Shown here one piece after another: positions 11,501-23,005 of a stretch of 64,000 nucleotides of DNA (the stretch's first letter is position 1; every line of letters starts with the position of its first letter). The position numbers were made by a program, and so were the translations under genes. A model generated the notes under the pieces. It was not told the origin of the DNA. It saw only the letters and a list, made by a program, of their open reading frames with translations, and searched no databases. This DNA comes from Nepenthes gracilis (Eukaryota; Streptophyta; Magnoliopsida; Caryophyllales; Nepenthaceae), in NCBI GenBank assembly GCA_033239525.1, contig BSYO01000038.1:4479556-4543555 (forward strand), written 5' to 3'.

Positions 11501-12371
11501 AGCAGAGTGGAGAGAGAATTTGATGGCAAGTTGATTATGTGTCAAGGTTTTGGGCAAAATATAGCGTGAGGTTATGGCCCTATTGGCAAGGTATATCCGC
11601 TCTAAAGATGAAGTCGAGCAAAGAAGAAGCATCGAGATTTGTATTCGGATCGGCCTCGGATGACGAGAAGATTGGTAGCAATTTGAACAATGATGGATCG
11701 GTTGATGGAGTTAGCTCTTTTATTGCCGAATCGATGTTCTCGAGATTCGTGCATTGGTATGTTGCCTAGATGAGAAGATTGTAAGATATTTTGATTCGAG
11801 ACTTCGATTTTGATTGGAGGTAGATAATCAATCGAGTAACAGCTTGAAAGTGTGTAGACTTTTGGCTATTTGTCACAAGATATGATTTGACGCCCAAGTA
11901 GGGAGATGAATTTGTGATCCGATTTGAAGTTCGATATTGATGGTCGATGTTTATGGAAGCACCTTGAAGAGAAGAATTTGATTTGAGATAGTTGGGTTAT
12001 TTGAAGATAAGGTTCATGGAATATCTTCCAAGTGTTGTTAGGCTCAGAGAGACAGTGCATATTGATCTTATCTCTTAATTTGATGTATGGACATTATATG
12101 TCTTATGTGAATTGTATGATAAATATGGGAATGCTCATTCGGATGTGTTTGGATTGGAATCGTCATCCATCGACAAGAATTTGTGTTGAGCCAAAGTTTC
12201 AATTTGGATTTTGGAATAGAAATGATCTACTATTGAGGATCAGATTTTCGATAAATCACTCAATCGAGGAAGTGATTTGAGAAGAGCGAACATAAAGTTG
12301 AAGAATATCCTCATTATAGGATATTTGAGGTTCAGATTGAGATTCATAAATTTCGAGGCCGAAATTTTTAT

Positions 12372-12384
12372 AAGGAGGGGAGAA
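12372..12384 (+). other. Polypurine tract before LTR 2
   Basis: AAGGAGGGGAGAA abuts LTR 2 start TGTAATATCC at 12385, as expected for the plus-strand priming site. No equivalent tract is present before LTR 3, where the junction is scrambled. Confidence 0.85.
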
Positions 12385-14976
12385 TGTAATATCCTGGATT
12401 TTATTTAGATCAATTTAATATTAATTATAATTTTAGGTAAATTGGGCGTGACAAAATTAATTAAATATTGAAAAATTTTGGAAGGATGTTTGAATCGGTT
12501 GGGCTGGTGCCCGGGGTGCACCCGTGTTGTCTCCAAAGTATTGATTCGGGTTTTGGATTAAAAGAAAACTAAAATGAAAAATATATATAATAATATTATA
12601 TATATATATATATATATATAAGTGGATAAGTAAAAAAAGAAAATGAAAGGAGATAAGAATCGGGGAGAGAGAGGGAGAAAGAGGAGAGAGAGGGGTTGGG
12701 TTTACGGTTCGCGGCAGGAGGAGGAAGAGAGGAGGAGGGAGGCTGCCGGCGGCGGCGGGCGTAGGGCGGCGGCCCGGTGCGGTGGTGGTCGGCGGCGACC
12801 CGTGGTGGTGGTGGCTTGCGGCGTGACTGCGAGAGAGTGAGATCGCGGCGAAGCCACGAGGAGGAGCGAGGGAAGAATCGGCGGCGCGCGGTGACCGCGG
12901 CCATGGTGGCGCGCGGGACGGTCGACGGTGGTCGGTGGTGGCGTCGGCTGAGGCGGTGTGGGCGCGGTGTGGGTTGGACGAGGAGATCGCCGGCGAAGTC
13001 GTAGAGAGAGGAGCCCGGTCGTGCACCCGGCGTCTTGCAGGCCCAGGTGGTGCCGGAAGGGCGGTGGCGGCCGGCCAGCCGTGCGGTGGTGGATCAATGG
13101 CCGTTCGCGGCGGCAGGGCAGCGGCAGCGCGGCGCGAGAGAGCTGTGCGCGGAGGAGAGAGAGGGGCGGCAGAGAGAGAGAAAGTGGTGATTGGGTGACC
13201 GGGACATCCTTTCTTGAGATCTACAAAGTATGAGGTCAGGCAAGTATCTGTAAACCCCCTCTTTGGTCTAATTTTAATTCCGATATATTTTGGATACTGT
13301 TTGGAATTTTACTAACATGCATGCATTTTTGGTACACACATTTATTTATTCTGAACATGCATGTGTAGTTCATTGGATATTTTGGGGGTTGTTGGGTAGG
13401 TTTTATGATTTTGGAGAATTTGATATTTTTTACGAAAGTCCGAATAATTTATTGGACTCGATGTATATTTATATCGATATTCGTAATGAAAATATACGAA
13501 ATTTGCATTGGTAGTGTATTTTCATACACGTGCCGGGTTGTGGTCACTATATTTGGATTTGGATTATTGGACTGCAGGCGGCTCCGAGGGGAGATTATTT
13601 TGTTATTTGGAAATCCCTTTCCGCGGCGGGGAAAGACTTGGAGTAGTGACCCTTCCCATTTGGACAATTTGATTTGACCTTAGAATATATTCGGACGTCC
13701 TAATATATCGACAAACTTGAGGAATGCACCCAAAGCTTGTGGTGGCAAAACATAGTGAGCAACCTTATCTATGGGTATACAATACATGGATTTTGGCCTA
13801 AGGTTACAGGGATTATGTGTAACCCTTTCTCAAGCTAGTCTTTAAATAATGAGAACCCAAATTTGGTGCATAATTTGTATTTTTGCATTGATTGGAATTG
13901 GACTTTGATTTGGATATGGATTTTGGACTTGGATTTGAGTTTCGCGATTTTGCCTATAATTGGGCACGGTATGTCTCGTTGACGATTTTGATTATATGAT
14001 TTGATCGGGACCTTTGGAATATACAGCCGTGGTCTTTGCTTGATATCTCTGCGCATGCTATTGGATCATCCAAGACATCGGATTACGCCTCGAATCACAA
14101 GGCGATGGGCATTGGATTTGGACTTGGACTTGGACTTGGACTCGGGGTTGATTTGGACTCGGCATCCGGCTATCGGACTCTGCCTCAGATCACAAGCTGA
14201 TCGGGCGTTGGATTTGGATTTGGAATCGGACTCGGATTTGGACTCCGATCGACATCGATTTTGGAATTGGTTCGGATCACTTCTGTTTTGGTTATATATA
14301 TATATTTATATATATATATACGTCCCGACGAGGACTATTTTGGAAATTTGGACATTTATTTGGACTTGGACATTTGATTTGAGTACGAGACTACCATTGG
14401 ATTTTGAAACTTGGATCTTGGATTTCGATTGAATTTGTCTTATCGGCGATTTGGATTTATTCTGAAATTTGATTGGATTTTCACCCATTTGACATTCCCT
14501 CTGATTTATTGGACTTGTTTTGACTAAATATGATACTTATTTGGGCATTAGGCTCATTTTCTGTTTTGTCCCTTGAGTAGAAGGTTCGGATGCGTACTGG
14601 TCAGGCATGATCGGGGGAGTATTCGTCCGATTTGGTGAGTTGATTTTATTATGGTTCCTATTGATATTTGATGTAATTGGATTATGGAATTGGCCGGGTA
14701 TAGGCTTATTGTTATATGTTGGGAATAGTTGAATATTTGTTTATGTTTGATTTTGATTTTTGGGTCGGATTATTACCTCCCTTACGATGATTGTAGAGCA
14801 GGTCGTATTTATTTTGCTCGGACTATTGTTCGATGAGGTCCTGTGAGGATTTTAAATTTGTTGAGTGTATATTTGGTTTGTCACACCCGAATTTTGGGAC
14901 TTGGTATGATTGGCTTTAAAAATTAATTGGGATTTCAGATTTTAGAAATTGACTTGCTTGGTTCGGGTTCGTGACA
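12385..14976 (+). repeat. LTR 2 (middle) of the chromovirus array
   Basis: 2592 bp, TGTAATATCC...GTGACA, with a polypurine tract on its left and a primer-binding site four bases to its right. It therefore serves as 3' LTR of the first unit and 5' LTR of the second. It contains the same TA run, GC-rich block and hexamer block as LTR 1. Confidence 0.9.
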
Positions 14977-17900
14977 GAAGTGGTATCAGAGAAAAAGTCG
15001 TAAGGAGAGATACTTTGGGTTATTTTGGATAAATATTTGACTGAATATTTGGATATAATACGTATTACCTTTGGTTGATAATAGAAAATTTGAGTTGTGA
15101 AGATTTGGGTTTGAATCAGAAGGTCAAATCGTAGGGATTTTGGTTTGGATTGGAAGGATGATCATTTGATAATGATGAGTTGCACAAGTGACGTAATGTA
15201 TGATTTGATATAGTAGTTGAATCAGAATTTTGTTTGGTTTCTACAAAATGCGGAGATTTTGTTGGAATTTGCAACTGTGGAAGAGCGATTAGTGAAGGTG
15301 GAGTTGGTCAGAAATCTCGCGGAGTAGAGAGGAGATTTTGGTCGGCGGGAGGATAGGTGATAAAGGGTGGTCGACTCGAAATCTTACGGAGTAGAAGGAG
15401 ATTTTGATTGTGAAGGTTAGCGGTGAAAGTGGAGATGAATGAAGATTTTTCAAGATTGGATGCATGAGATAAAGATGAAGAAGTTCAAGTTAAATCAACT
15501 TGTTTCTCCTTACTAGAAGACATGGACGATGAAGTGCAAGTCGATTTCGTTGGCGATGATGATGCCGATCGTGTAGAAGTCACGAAGTCATTATTGGAGC
15601 AAGAGGAAGGCGAAGATTGTCCGGTCCCACTCGTTTTGTGATCGGGTGGATAGTCGTCCATCACGAAATCTTTCATCACTGAAGAATCGAAGGATAGAGT
15701 TAGTAGTTCGATCTCTTGGCCAATGCTCGGGGAAGATGTTGAAGAATTTGAAAGATTGTTGAAGCATGATAGTAGATGAGGACTTCAAGATTCAATCGGA
15801 AGTTGTTGGTGTCATTCGAGAGCACTTATGACGAAGAGTTGGAGCATACTTTGTTGATCAAGTCAGAGTAGCTTCAAGAGAAGCGCTTCGGAAGAAATCA
15901 AAGTGGAGTCAAGGTGGAGCGATTGATTTATTTATAATTCAGAGGACAAGCTAAAAGAAAGTCGGATGAAGTAAAGTCTTCTCCCACGAAGTTTGAGTTT
16001 GCGAGATCAGCCCTGCAAGTTTAGCGAGAAAAGTTCGCAAGGCGTGGTTGCTTAAATGCGAAATGAAGTACGCTTCAATTGCGGCCAGATGGGCTATTTG
16101 TCGAGATCATTCAAATTTTGGCATCGGTTTCCGGATGTACGATAGAAGATGGATGGCTCTAGAAGCATTTGCGATTATGGCCCATGAAGATAGATAAGTG
16201 GATCCTCGGTCGTAGAAGACTATTTTGCAAGTCGATCACATTTTGCATTTTGGGTTATGGATCCTCGAGTTCGAGGAAGAGTCGGTAAGAAGGCCTAAAG
16301 GTTATTTTTGGCTTGCCAGCGAATTATCTGTTGAGAGATGGGAGCTAAGTTTATCGGCATATGGTCTGTGGGGGCTATTTAGTGACCCTTGAAGATATGT
16401 TGATCATCGCAAGTTTGAAGATATTTTGAAGATTATTTGTTTGCTCTTGGATCGAAGATCAAGTTTGTCTTTGGGTGTTGTGCTTGGATTTGTCGGCTAT
16501 TCGAAGGCTCCATATGGGGTAGCCTTATACGAGTTGAAGAAATTGAGGCTGACAATTGTAAATTTGTTTTGAGAAGGGTTTGTTCGGCCAAGTGTCTTGG
16601 CGTAGAATGCTTTTAATGTTCTCTGGCGAATGAAATTGGATTGATACATCTATGTTTGGATTATTTGGAAATTGGATATGTAACAATTTTCATGGATCGA
16701 AGATTTGTTGGATCTATTTGAAGAAATTTGGGTTTTCTCTAAGATTGATCTGTGCTCGATGTGTCCTTAATCGAGGTTTCAGTGGGAGTATGTGTATAAG
16801 ACATCTTTCAGGTCAATGTGTGGCCATTATAAATTTTAATTGTGCTTTTGGGCTGTCAAATATTTTAATGTCTTTTATGGATTTGGTCGATTGGACTTCT
16901 GATCGTGTTTGGATTAGTTTTGATGGCTGTGTCACTGATTTTCTAATTTGTTTGAAGAATATTGAGAAATATGAGAATCTGATTGGAAAGTCTGCTATAG
17001 ATTTCGAGAATGTGTCATTTTGGCGCATATGGTTCTTAATGTGACATTTGGAGATTCGAAGAAGATAGAAATAGTGGCGAATTTGAAAAGACCGTTTAAG
17101 GTCACGGGAGTGTGGAGTTTCTTGGCTTTAGTTGATTGTGATGGGAGATTTGTTAAAGGTTTCTCGAGAATTTCAGTGTTGTGGCACCCTTGGAATAGAA
17201 GTGATCAGTATTCAAATCAAGTGATGCTGATGGGAAAGGTTTTCAGTAATTGAAGAATAGATTGTCATCGGTGTCAGTTTTGTCGATTCCTGATGGATTA
17301 GAAGAATTGGTAGTGCTCAGTAATGCTTCTGAGAAAGATTTTGATATGTTTCGATTTTGTATGGTCGGGCGCTTAATCCAAGAAAAGTTTAGGGATGCGG
17401 CGCAATCTAGAGGGTTTCGCATGAAGGTGCTGTGGCAAGAATGCCTGCATGAGGATTGGGCCAGATGGATTTTCTTTCCATATTGTCAGCATTGGATTTA
17501 TTAGAGCTTCTATTTATGGGAGAAGTTCTTATGAAGATCGGTGGTGATTCTCTTTTGGACGAGCCTTACGAAAGTCGAGAATCGACACACGTTTGGAGGA
17601 TTTTGTGTGAAGTGCTATATCGAAGATACCAATGGGAAGACTTGTCGGAAGAACTTCCTCTTTCTTTGTTAGGATTGGATTACGAGCGAAATTTTTATAC
17701 GTAGGAGGATCTTTTGAGAAGATCAAATGAAGCCCTTTTGGATGAGCTACATTAAAGTTGAAAGTGATTATTGAGACAATCACAAATATCTGCACAAAGT
17801 GTTTTCTCCATTACGTTCTAGAGGAGGCATGGTTGCGGGAATTCTCGTTTGAGTATCGCTGATCGGATGAAAGCTCAGAAGCTGATTGAATAGGAGCCAA

Positions 17901-18523
17901 AGAGCAAATGAGGTCATCTGTAATTGTGATTGAGTTGGATTTGTCTAAGTTTGATGGGAACGTCGAAGATTTTCCACCTTGCAGAGTGGAGAGAGAATTT
18001 GATGGCAAGTTGATTATGTGTCAAGGTTTGCAGGCAAAATATAAAGCGTGAGGTTATGGCCTATGTGGCAAGGTATATCCGTGCCTAAAGATGAAGTCGA
18101 GCAAAAGAAGAAGCATCGAGATTTGTATTTCAGATCAGCCTCGGATGACGAGAAGATTGGTAGCAATTTGGACAATGATGGATCAGTTGATGGAGTTAGC
18201 TCTTTTATTGCCGATCAGGATGTCGTTCTCGAGATTATTTGTTGGTATGTTGTCGAGATGAGAAGATTGTAAGATATTTTGATTACGAGACTTTGATTTT
18301 GATTGGAGGTAGATCCAATCGAGTAAGCGCGTGAAAGTGTGTAGACTTTTGGCTATTTGTCTGAAGATATGATTTGGCGCTTAGTAGGAGATTGAATTTG
18401 CGATCCGATTTGAAGTTCGATGTGGATGGTCGAGATGTTTATAAATATGGGAATGCTCATTCGGATGTGTTTGGATTGGAATCGTCATCCATCGACAAGA
18501 ATTTGTGTTGAGCCAAAGTTTGA
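14977..18523 (+). pseudogene. Chromovirus internal region, copy 2: decayed gag-pol
   Basis: A degenerate zinc knuckle 'CFNCGQMGY' lies near 16072. The frame 16652-17044 aligns to RT: 'FGLSNILMSFMDL' matches the PFGLTNAPAAFM block and 'CLKNIEKYENL' matches the YSK..EEH block, but the intervening catalytic FIDD/YVDD box is gone. The frame from 17020 continues 'SKKIEIVANLKRPF' and 'GRFVKGFSRIS', then 'SVLSIPDGLEELVVLSNAS' (RNase H start, near 17270). Relative to copy 1 it lacks about 170 bp near 18440 and its final part before LTR 3. The same decayed motifs occur in copy 1. Confidence 0.75.
14981..14991 (+). other. Primer-binding site, internal copy 2 (tRNA-iMet)
   Basis: TGGTATCAGAG, 4 bp after the LTR end. 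It matches the 3' end complement of plant initiator methionine tRNA, the usual primer for chromoviruses and many other plant LTR elements. Confidence 0.88.
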
Positions 18524-18690
18524 AAAATTTTGGAAAGGATGTTTGGATCGGATAAATCACTCAATGGTGATTTGAGAAGAAGCGAACATAAAGTTGAAGA
18601 ATATCCAAAATATTGATTTGGGTTTTGGATTAAAAGAAAACTAAAATGGAAAATATATATAATTTAATATTATATATATATGACAAAATA
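18520..18690 (+). other. Scrambled internal/LTR junction
   Basis: Internal 3' sequence ('gagccaaagttt', 'ataaatcactcaat', 'gttgaagaatatcc') alternates with LTR-start sequence ('gaaaaattttgg', 'aaaatattgatttgggttttgg', 'gacaaaata'). The polypurine tract and the first roughly 65 bp of the LTR are missing. The inserted LTR pieces carry LTR 1-type variants ('gtttggatcgg', 'aaaatattg'), whereas LTR 3 right after carries LTR 2-type ('gtttgaatcgg'). Confidence 0.75.
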
Positions 18691-21191
18691 ATTAAATATT
18701 GAAAAATTTTGGAAGGATGTTTGAATCGGTTGGGCTGGTGCGGGGTGCACCGTGTTGTCTCCAAAGTATTGATTCGGGTTTTGGATTAAAGAAAACTAAA
18801 ATGAAAATATATATATAAGTGGATAAGTACAAAAAGTGGAAAAAAAAAAGAAAATGGAAGGAGATAAGAATCGGGAGAGAGAGGGAGAAAGAGGAGAGAG
18901 AGGGGTTGGGTTTGGTTCGCGGCGGAGGAGAAAGAGGGAGGCTGCCGGCGCCGGCGGCATGCGGCGAGGGTGGCCCGGTGCAGTGGTGGTCGGCGGCGGC
19001 CGTGGTGGTGGTGGCTTGCGGAAAGGCTGCGAGAGAGTGAATCGGCGCGGCCACGGGAGGAAGAGAAGGAAGAATCGCGGCGGCGCGGTGACCGGCCCGG
19101 CCCGTGGTGGCGCGCGGACGGTCGACGGTGGTCGGTGGTGGCGTCGACCGAGGCGGTGTGGGCGCGGTGTGGGTTGGACGAGGAGATCGGCGGCGAAGTC
19201 GTGAGAGGAGACGGCGGCCGTGTGCAGCGCCGGTCCTAGGCTGGTGGTGCGGGGAGGCCGGTGGCGGCGGGGCAGCCGTGCGGTGGTGGATCAACGGTCG
19301 TTCAAGGCGGCAGCGGCAGCGGCGGCGGCAGCAGAGGGCTGTGCGCGGAGGAGAGAGAGAGGGACGCGCACGAGTAGAGAGAGAAAGTGGTGATTGGAGC
19401 ACTTCGGGACATCCTTTCTTGAGATCTACAAAGTATGAGGTCCGAGGTAAGTATCACCGCAAACCCCCTCTTTGGTCTAATTTTAATTTCGATATATTTT
19501 GGATACTGTTTGGAATTTTTACTAACATGCATGCATTTTTTGTACACACATTTATTTATTACGGACATGCATGTGTAGTTCATTGGATATTTTGGGGTTG
19601 TTGGGTGGGTTTTATGATTTTGGAGAATTTGATATTTTTCGAAAGTCGAATAATTTATTGGACTCGATGTATATTTATATCGATGCTCATAACGAAAATA
19701 TACACGAAATTTGCATTGGCCGTGTATTTTCACATGCACGTGCCGGGTTGTGGTCACTACATTTGGATTTGGATTATTGGACTCTGGCCAGCTCCCGACG
19801 GGGAGATTATTTTGTTATTTGGAAATCCCTTTTCAGCCGCGGAAAGACTTGGAGTAGTGACCCTTCCCATTTGGAAAATTTGATTTGACCTTAGAATATA
19901 TTCGGACGTCCTAATATATCTAACAAACTTGAGAATGCACCTAAAGCGCGGTTGGCAAAACATAGTGAGCAACCTTATCTATGGGTATACAATACATGGA
20001 TTTTGGCCTAAGGTTACCGGGATTATGTGTAACCCTTTCTCAAGCTAGTCTTTAAATAATGAGAACCCAAATTTGGTGCATAATTTGTATTTTTGCATTG
20101 ATTGGAATTGGACTTTGATTTGGATATGGATTTTTGGACTTGGATTTGAGTTTCGTCGATTTTGCCTATAATTGGGCCTGGTATGTCTCGTTCGAACGAT
20201 TTTGATTATATGATTTGATCAGGACCTTTGGAATATCTGTCGCGGTGCTGCTTCGATATCTGCGCATGCTATTGGATCATCCGGCTATCGAATTCTGCCT
20301 CAGATCACAAGCTGATCGGGCATTGGATTTGGACTTGGACTTGGACTTGGACTCGGAATTGGATTTGGACTCGGCATCCGGCTATCGGACTCTGCCTCAG
20401 ATCACAAGCTGATCGGGCGTTGGATTTGGAATCGGACTCGGATTTGGACTCCGATCGACATCGATTTTGGAATTGGTTCGGATCACTTCTATTTTGGTTA
20501 TATATATATATATTTATATATATATATACGTCCCGACGAGGACTATTTTGAAAATTTGGACATTTATTTGGACTTGGACATTTGATTTGAGTATGAGACT
20601 ACCATTGGATTTTGAAACTTGGATCTTGGATTTCGATTGAATTTGTCTTATCGGCGATTTGGATTTATTCTGAAATTTGATTGGATTTTCACCCATTTGA
20701 CATTCCATCTGATTTATTGAACTTCTCTTGACTAAATATGATACTTGCTGGGCATTAGGCTCATTTTTCTGTTTTGTCCCTTCAGAGTAGAAGGTTCGGA
20801 TGCAGTACAGGAGTACAGGCATGATCGGTCAGGTATTCGTCCGATTTGGTGAGTTCAGTTTTATTATGGTTCCTATTGATATTTGATGTAATTGGATTAT
20901 GGAATTGGCCGGATATAGGCTTATTGTTATATGTTGGGAATAGTTGAATATTTGTTTATGTTTGATTTTGATTTTTGGGTCGGATTATTACCTCCCTTAC
21001 GATGATTGTAGAGCAGGTCGTATTTATTTTGCTCGGACTATTGTTCGATGAGGTCCTGTGAGGATTTTAAATTTGTTGAGTGTATATTTGGTTTGTCACA
21101 CCCGAATTTCGGGACTTGGTATGATTGGCTTTAAAAATTAATTGGGATTTCAGATTTTAGAAATTGACCTGCTTGGTTCGGGTTCGTGACA
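18681..21191 (+). repeat. LTR 3 of the chromovirus array
   Basis: Matches LTR 1 and LTR 2 from about their base 65 to the end GTGACA, directly followed by the target duplication ATACA. Its middle is closer to LTR 1 ('ctggccagctcccgacgg'), its start closer to LTR 2. Confidence 0.85.
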
Positions 21192-21196
21192 ATACA
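21192..21196. repeat. Target-site duplication ATACA (right)
   Basis: Pairs with 5933-5937 and marks the right boundary of the nested chromovirus. Confidence 0.92.
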
Positions 21197-21520
21197 GTCG
21201 CCATTCGGCAGGTTTTAGCTGCTTCTTTTTTAATCCAAGTTTAAAGACAGTATCGAGATAGAGCAAATCCTTGAAACTTCTATTATCAATGAAAACTCGT
21301 TTCAGTTGATAATCCCCGGTACCATCCGAAATAAGTGCGATATAACAAGGGGATCAGCATGTGAGAAAGTTAAATGATTCATGTCACTATCAGTAAAACT
21401 AATGACATTTTCTTCTATCTTCTGCTTCTTCTGTTCGGCTTGCCATTCCTTGTGATCTGCTTGGATCTTGGTTGGCCGGATCATGATCATGTTGACCACG
21501 CTAACCATGACCCGGTTTCG
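21197..21520 (-). pseudogene. Tat element A protease region, 5' half
   Basis: The minus strand encodes 'ENVISFTDSDMNHLTFSHADPLVISH' in pieces, then a decayed retropepsin motif near 21300-21270 reading IDNRS where element D has IDNGSS, then 'DLLYLDTVFKLGLKKK'. It continues at 5937 beyond the nested element. The Asp is kept but the following Gly is lost here and in copies B and C. Confidence 0.75.
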
Positions 21521-23005
21521 TGGCTAGGATGGATCAGGTCCTTTCTCGCTTGAGCTACTAGAACTCTACCCAGGGTTCTTGACGAACCTGGTGAGATGGC
21601 CCATCCGGATGAACTCTTCAATCTTCCACTGGAGCATCTTGAAATCCTCTGTGGTGTGTCCCAGAGATTGATGGAAATCACAGTACTTAGTTGGATTTTC
21701 TCCTTCCGCATTTTTCAATGGTTTTGGCCATCTGAGGAACTTTTCACCACGGATTTGCATGAGGACGTTGGCCGTGTGTTGTTGAGAGGAGTCAGGTTGA
21801 TCGTCCTGTACTTCTTGCGATCCACTACTCTGGTCTTGTTCTACTTCTAGTGGGGATTGTCGCCACCATCGTTATTTCTCTTTTCATCGGTCGGGATAGA
21901 GCAAGGTTGATCAGTCTGCTCATGACGCTTTACCTCATTAGCCTCCTCAGTGGTTGCGTAGGTCTTGGTGATAGACTCCACTTTCTGAAAGTTCTGCGGG
22001 TTTTTGTCGGCCAGGTGCTTAAAAAAGTCTCCACCCGTCAAGGTTGAGATGAAACTACGATGTTTCATCTCTCTGTGAGCTTGGGAATCCTTCTGGCCTT
22101 TGTTGCGAAGCACTCTAGGAATTTCCTTAGATTCTCTCTCTGTCTCTACTTGATGTGGGACAAATGCCAAGGCTATTTCTCTTCTTGGTGGCTAGAAGCA
22201 TACTAGGCGAGGAAGAGGTCAGTGAGCTCTCGGAAGTTCAGGGTTGAGTTTGATGAGAGTCGGTGGAACTGAATCTGAGTGTCTCCCTTCAAGGTGAACT
22301 GGAAGCATCGACACATTGCTGAATCCTCCAAGCCCTGAAGACTCAAATGGGTGCGGAAGTGATCCAAGTAATCCATGGGATCAATACTCCCATCGTAAGA
22401 ATCCAGTGTCATCATCTTGAACTTAGTCGACAATAGGCGGTTCAAGATCTCAACAGCGAAAGAGGATCTCTCCAAATCTGTGGCGTGTTTGTCGTCATCC
22501 TTAAACACGCGGTTCCAGATCTTCTCAACTTTTGCCTCCACTCGGGAGGCATTCTCGGATCTTTTGGAGTTGAGATAAGTCCTCAACTCCATTCCTTCAG
22601 TAGTACGGCGTGTAACCGGTCGGCTACTACCTTCGACGGATCGTTCGTTCCCGGAGGCTCCCTCCTAAGCCTGAGGCCTTGGCTCATCCCGAGTATATCA
22701 GGAGTTCCTTCTTTCTGAACTCTCATCCGCCATCTTATGGCCTAAGCGCCCCTCAAGCCTGGGACGGCTTTGAACGTTGGAGGCCTCTAGACTATAAGAG
22801 TTGGCCGGCCTTGTAGCTTTCTTGACCGGCTTCTTCCTCTGGCCTCCTCTCCAGGAGGCCTAGGCAGGAGTTGTGGAGGGCAAAGCCCCGACTTTTTCTT
22901 GTCCTGAAGGGTGTAGAGTATCAAGAGTATTTTGTTGATATTGTTCATCTGCTTCGTTGGGTTTTGGAGGAATGACGCGGGTGCGCCTTTGACTAGGTTA
23001 TCAGT
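21520..23005 (-). pseudogene. Tat element A gag, main part
   Basis: Frames 22592-22203, 22170-21847 and 21760-21566 cover a retrotransposon gag domain: 'LDSYDGSIDPMDYLDHFRTHLSLQG', 'MCRCFQFTLKGDTQIQFHRL', 'GGDFFKHLADKNPQNFQ', 'YATTEEANEVKRHEQTD', then 'HQSLGHTTEDFKML'. Stops and frame changes separate them. The N-terminal end lies on the far side of the LTR at 23006-25470 (see 25471-25580). Role: capsid protein of the Tat element. Confidence 0.85.

Larger units (their letters stand above)
8516..12384 (+). pseudogene. Chromovirus internal region, copy 1: decayed gag-pol
   Basis: No frame exceeds about 100 codons. By comparison with copy 2 it carries a degenerate gag zinc-knuckle near 9600 ('ttcaattgcggcggatgg') and RT/RNase H traces around 10330-10960 (for example 'atagtggcgaatttgaaaagaccgtttaagg', matching the conserved VANWKRP region). 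It ends in a polypurine tract before LTR 2. Order and strand match a gag-pol internal region, but at 3.87 kb it is shorter than a full chromovirus interior, and coding capacity is lost. Confidence 0.65.
5938..21191 (+). mobile_element. Chromovirus-like element with three LTRs and two internal regions
   Basis: The structure is LTR 5938-8515, internal 8516-12384, LTR 12385-14976, internal 14977-~18523, LTR ~18681-21191. One 5-bp target duplication flanks the whole 15,254 bp, so it behaves as one insertion into Tat element A. The LTRs are about 2.55 kb with TG...CA ends. The primer-binding site matches initiator tRNA-Met (TGGTATCAGAG at 14981), and a polypurine tract lies at 12372-12384. Diverged RT and RNase H signatures in the internal regions resemble Tekay-type chromoviruses. 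A three-LTR array can arise by unequal recombination between LTRs, or by assembly error. Confidence 0.88.

Noticed and set aside
18819..19040. CRISPR, tRNA or rRNA genes anywhere in the window
   Set aside because: No spaced identical repeats, cloverleaf or rRNA signature seen; tRNA-like matches are only retrotransposon primer-binding sites.
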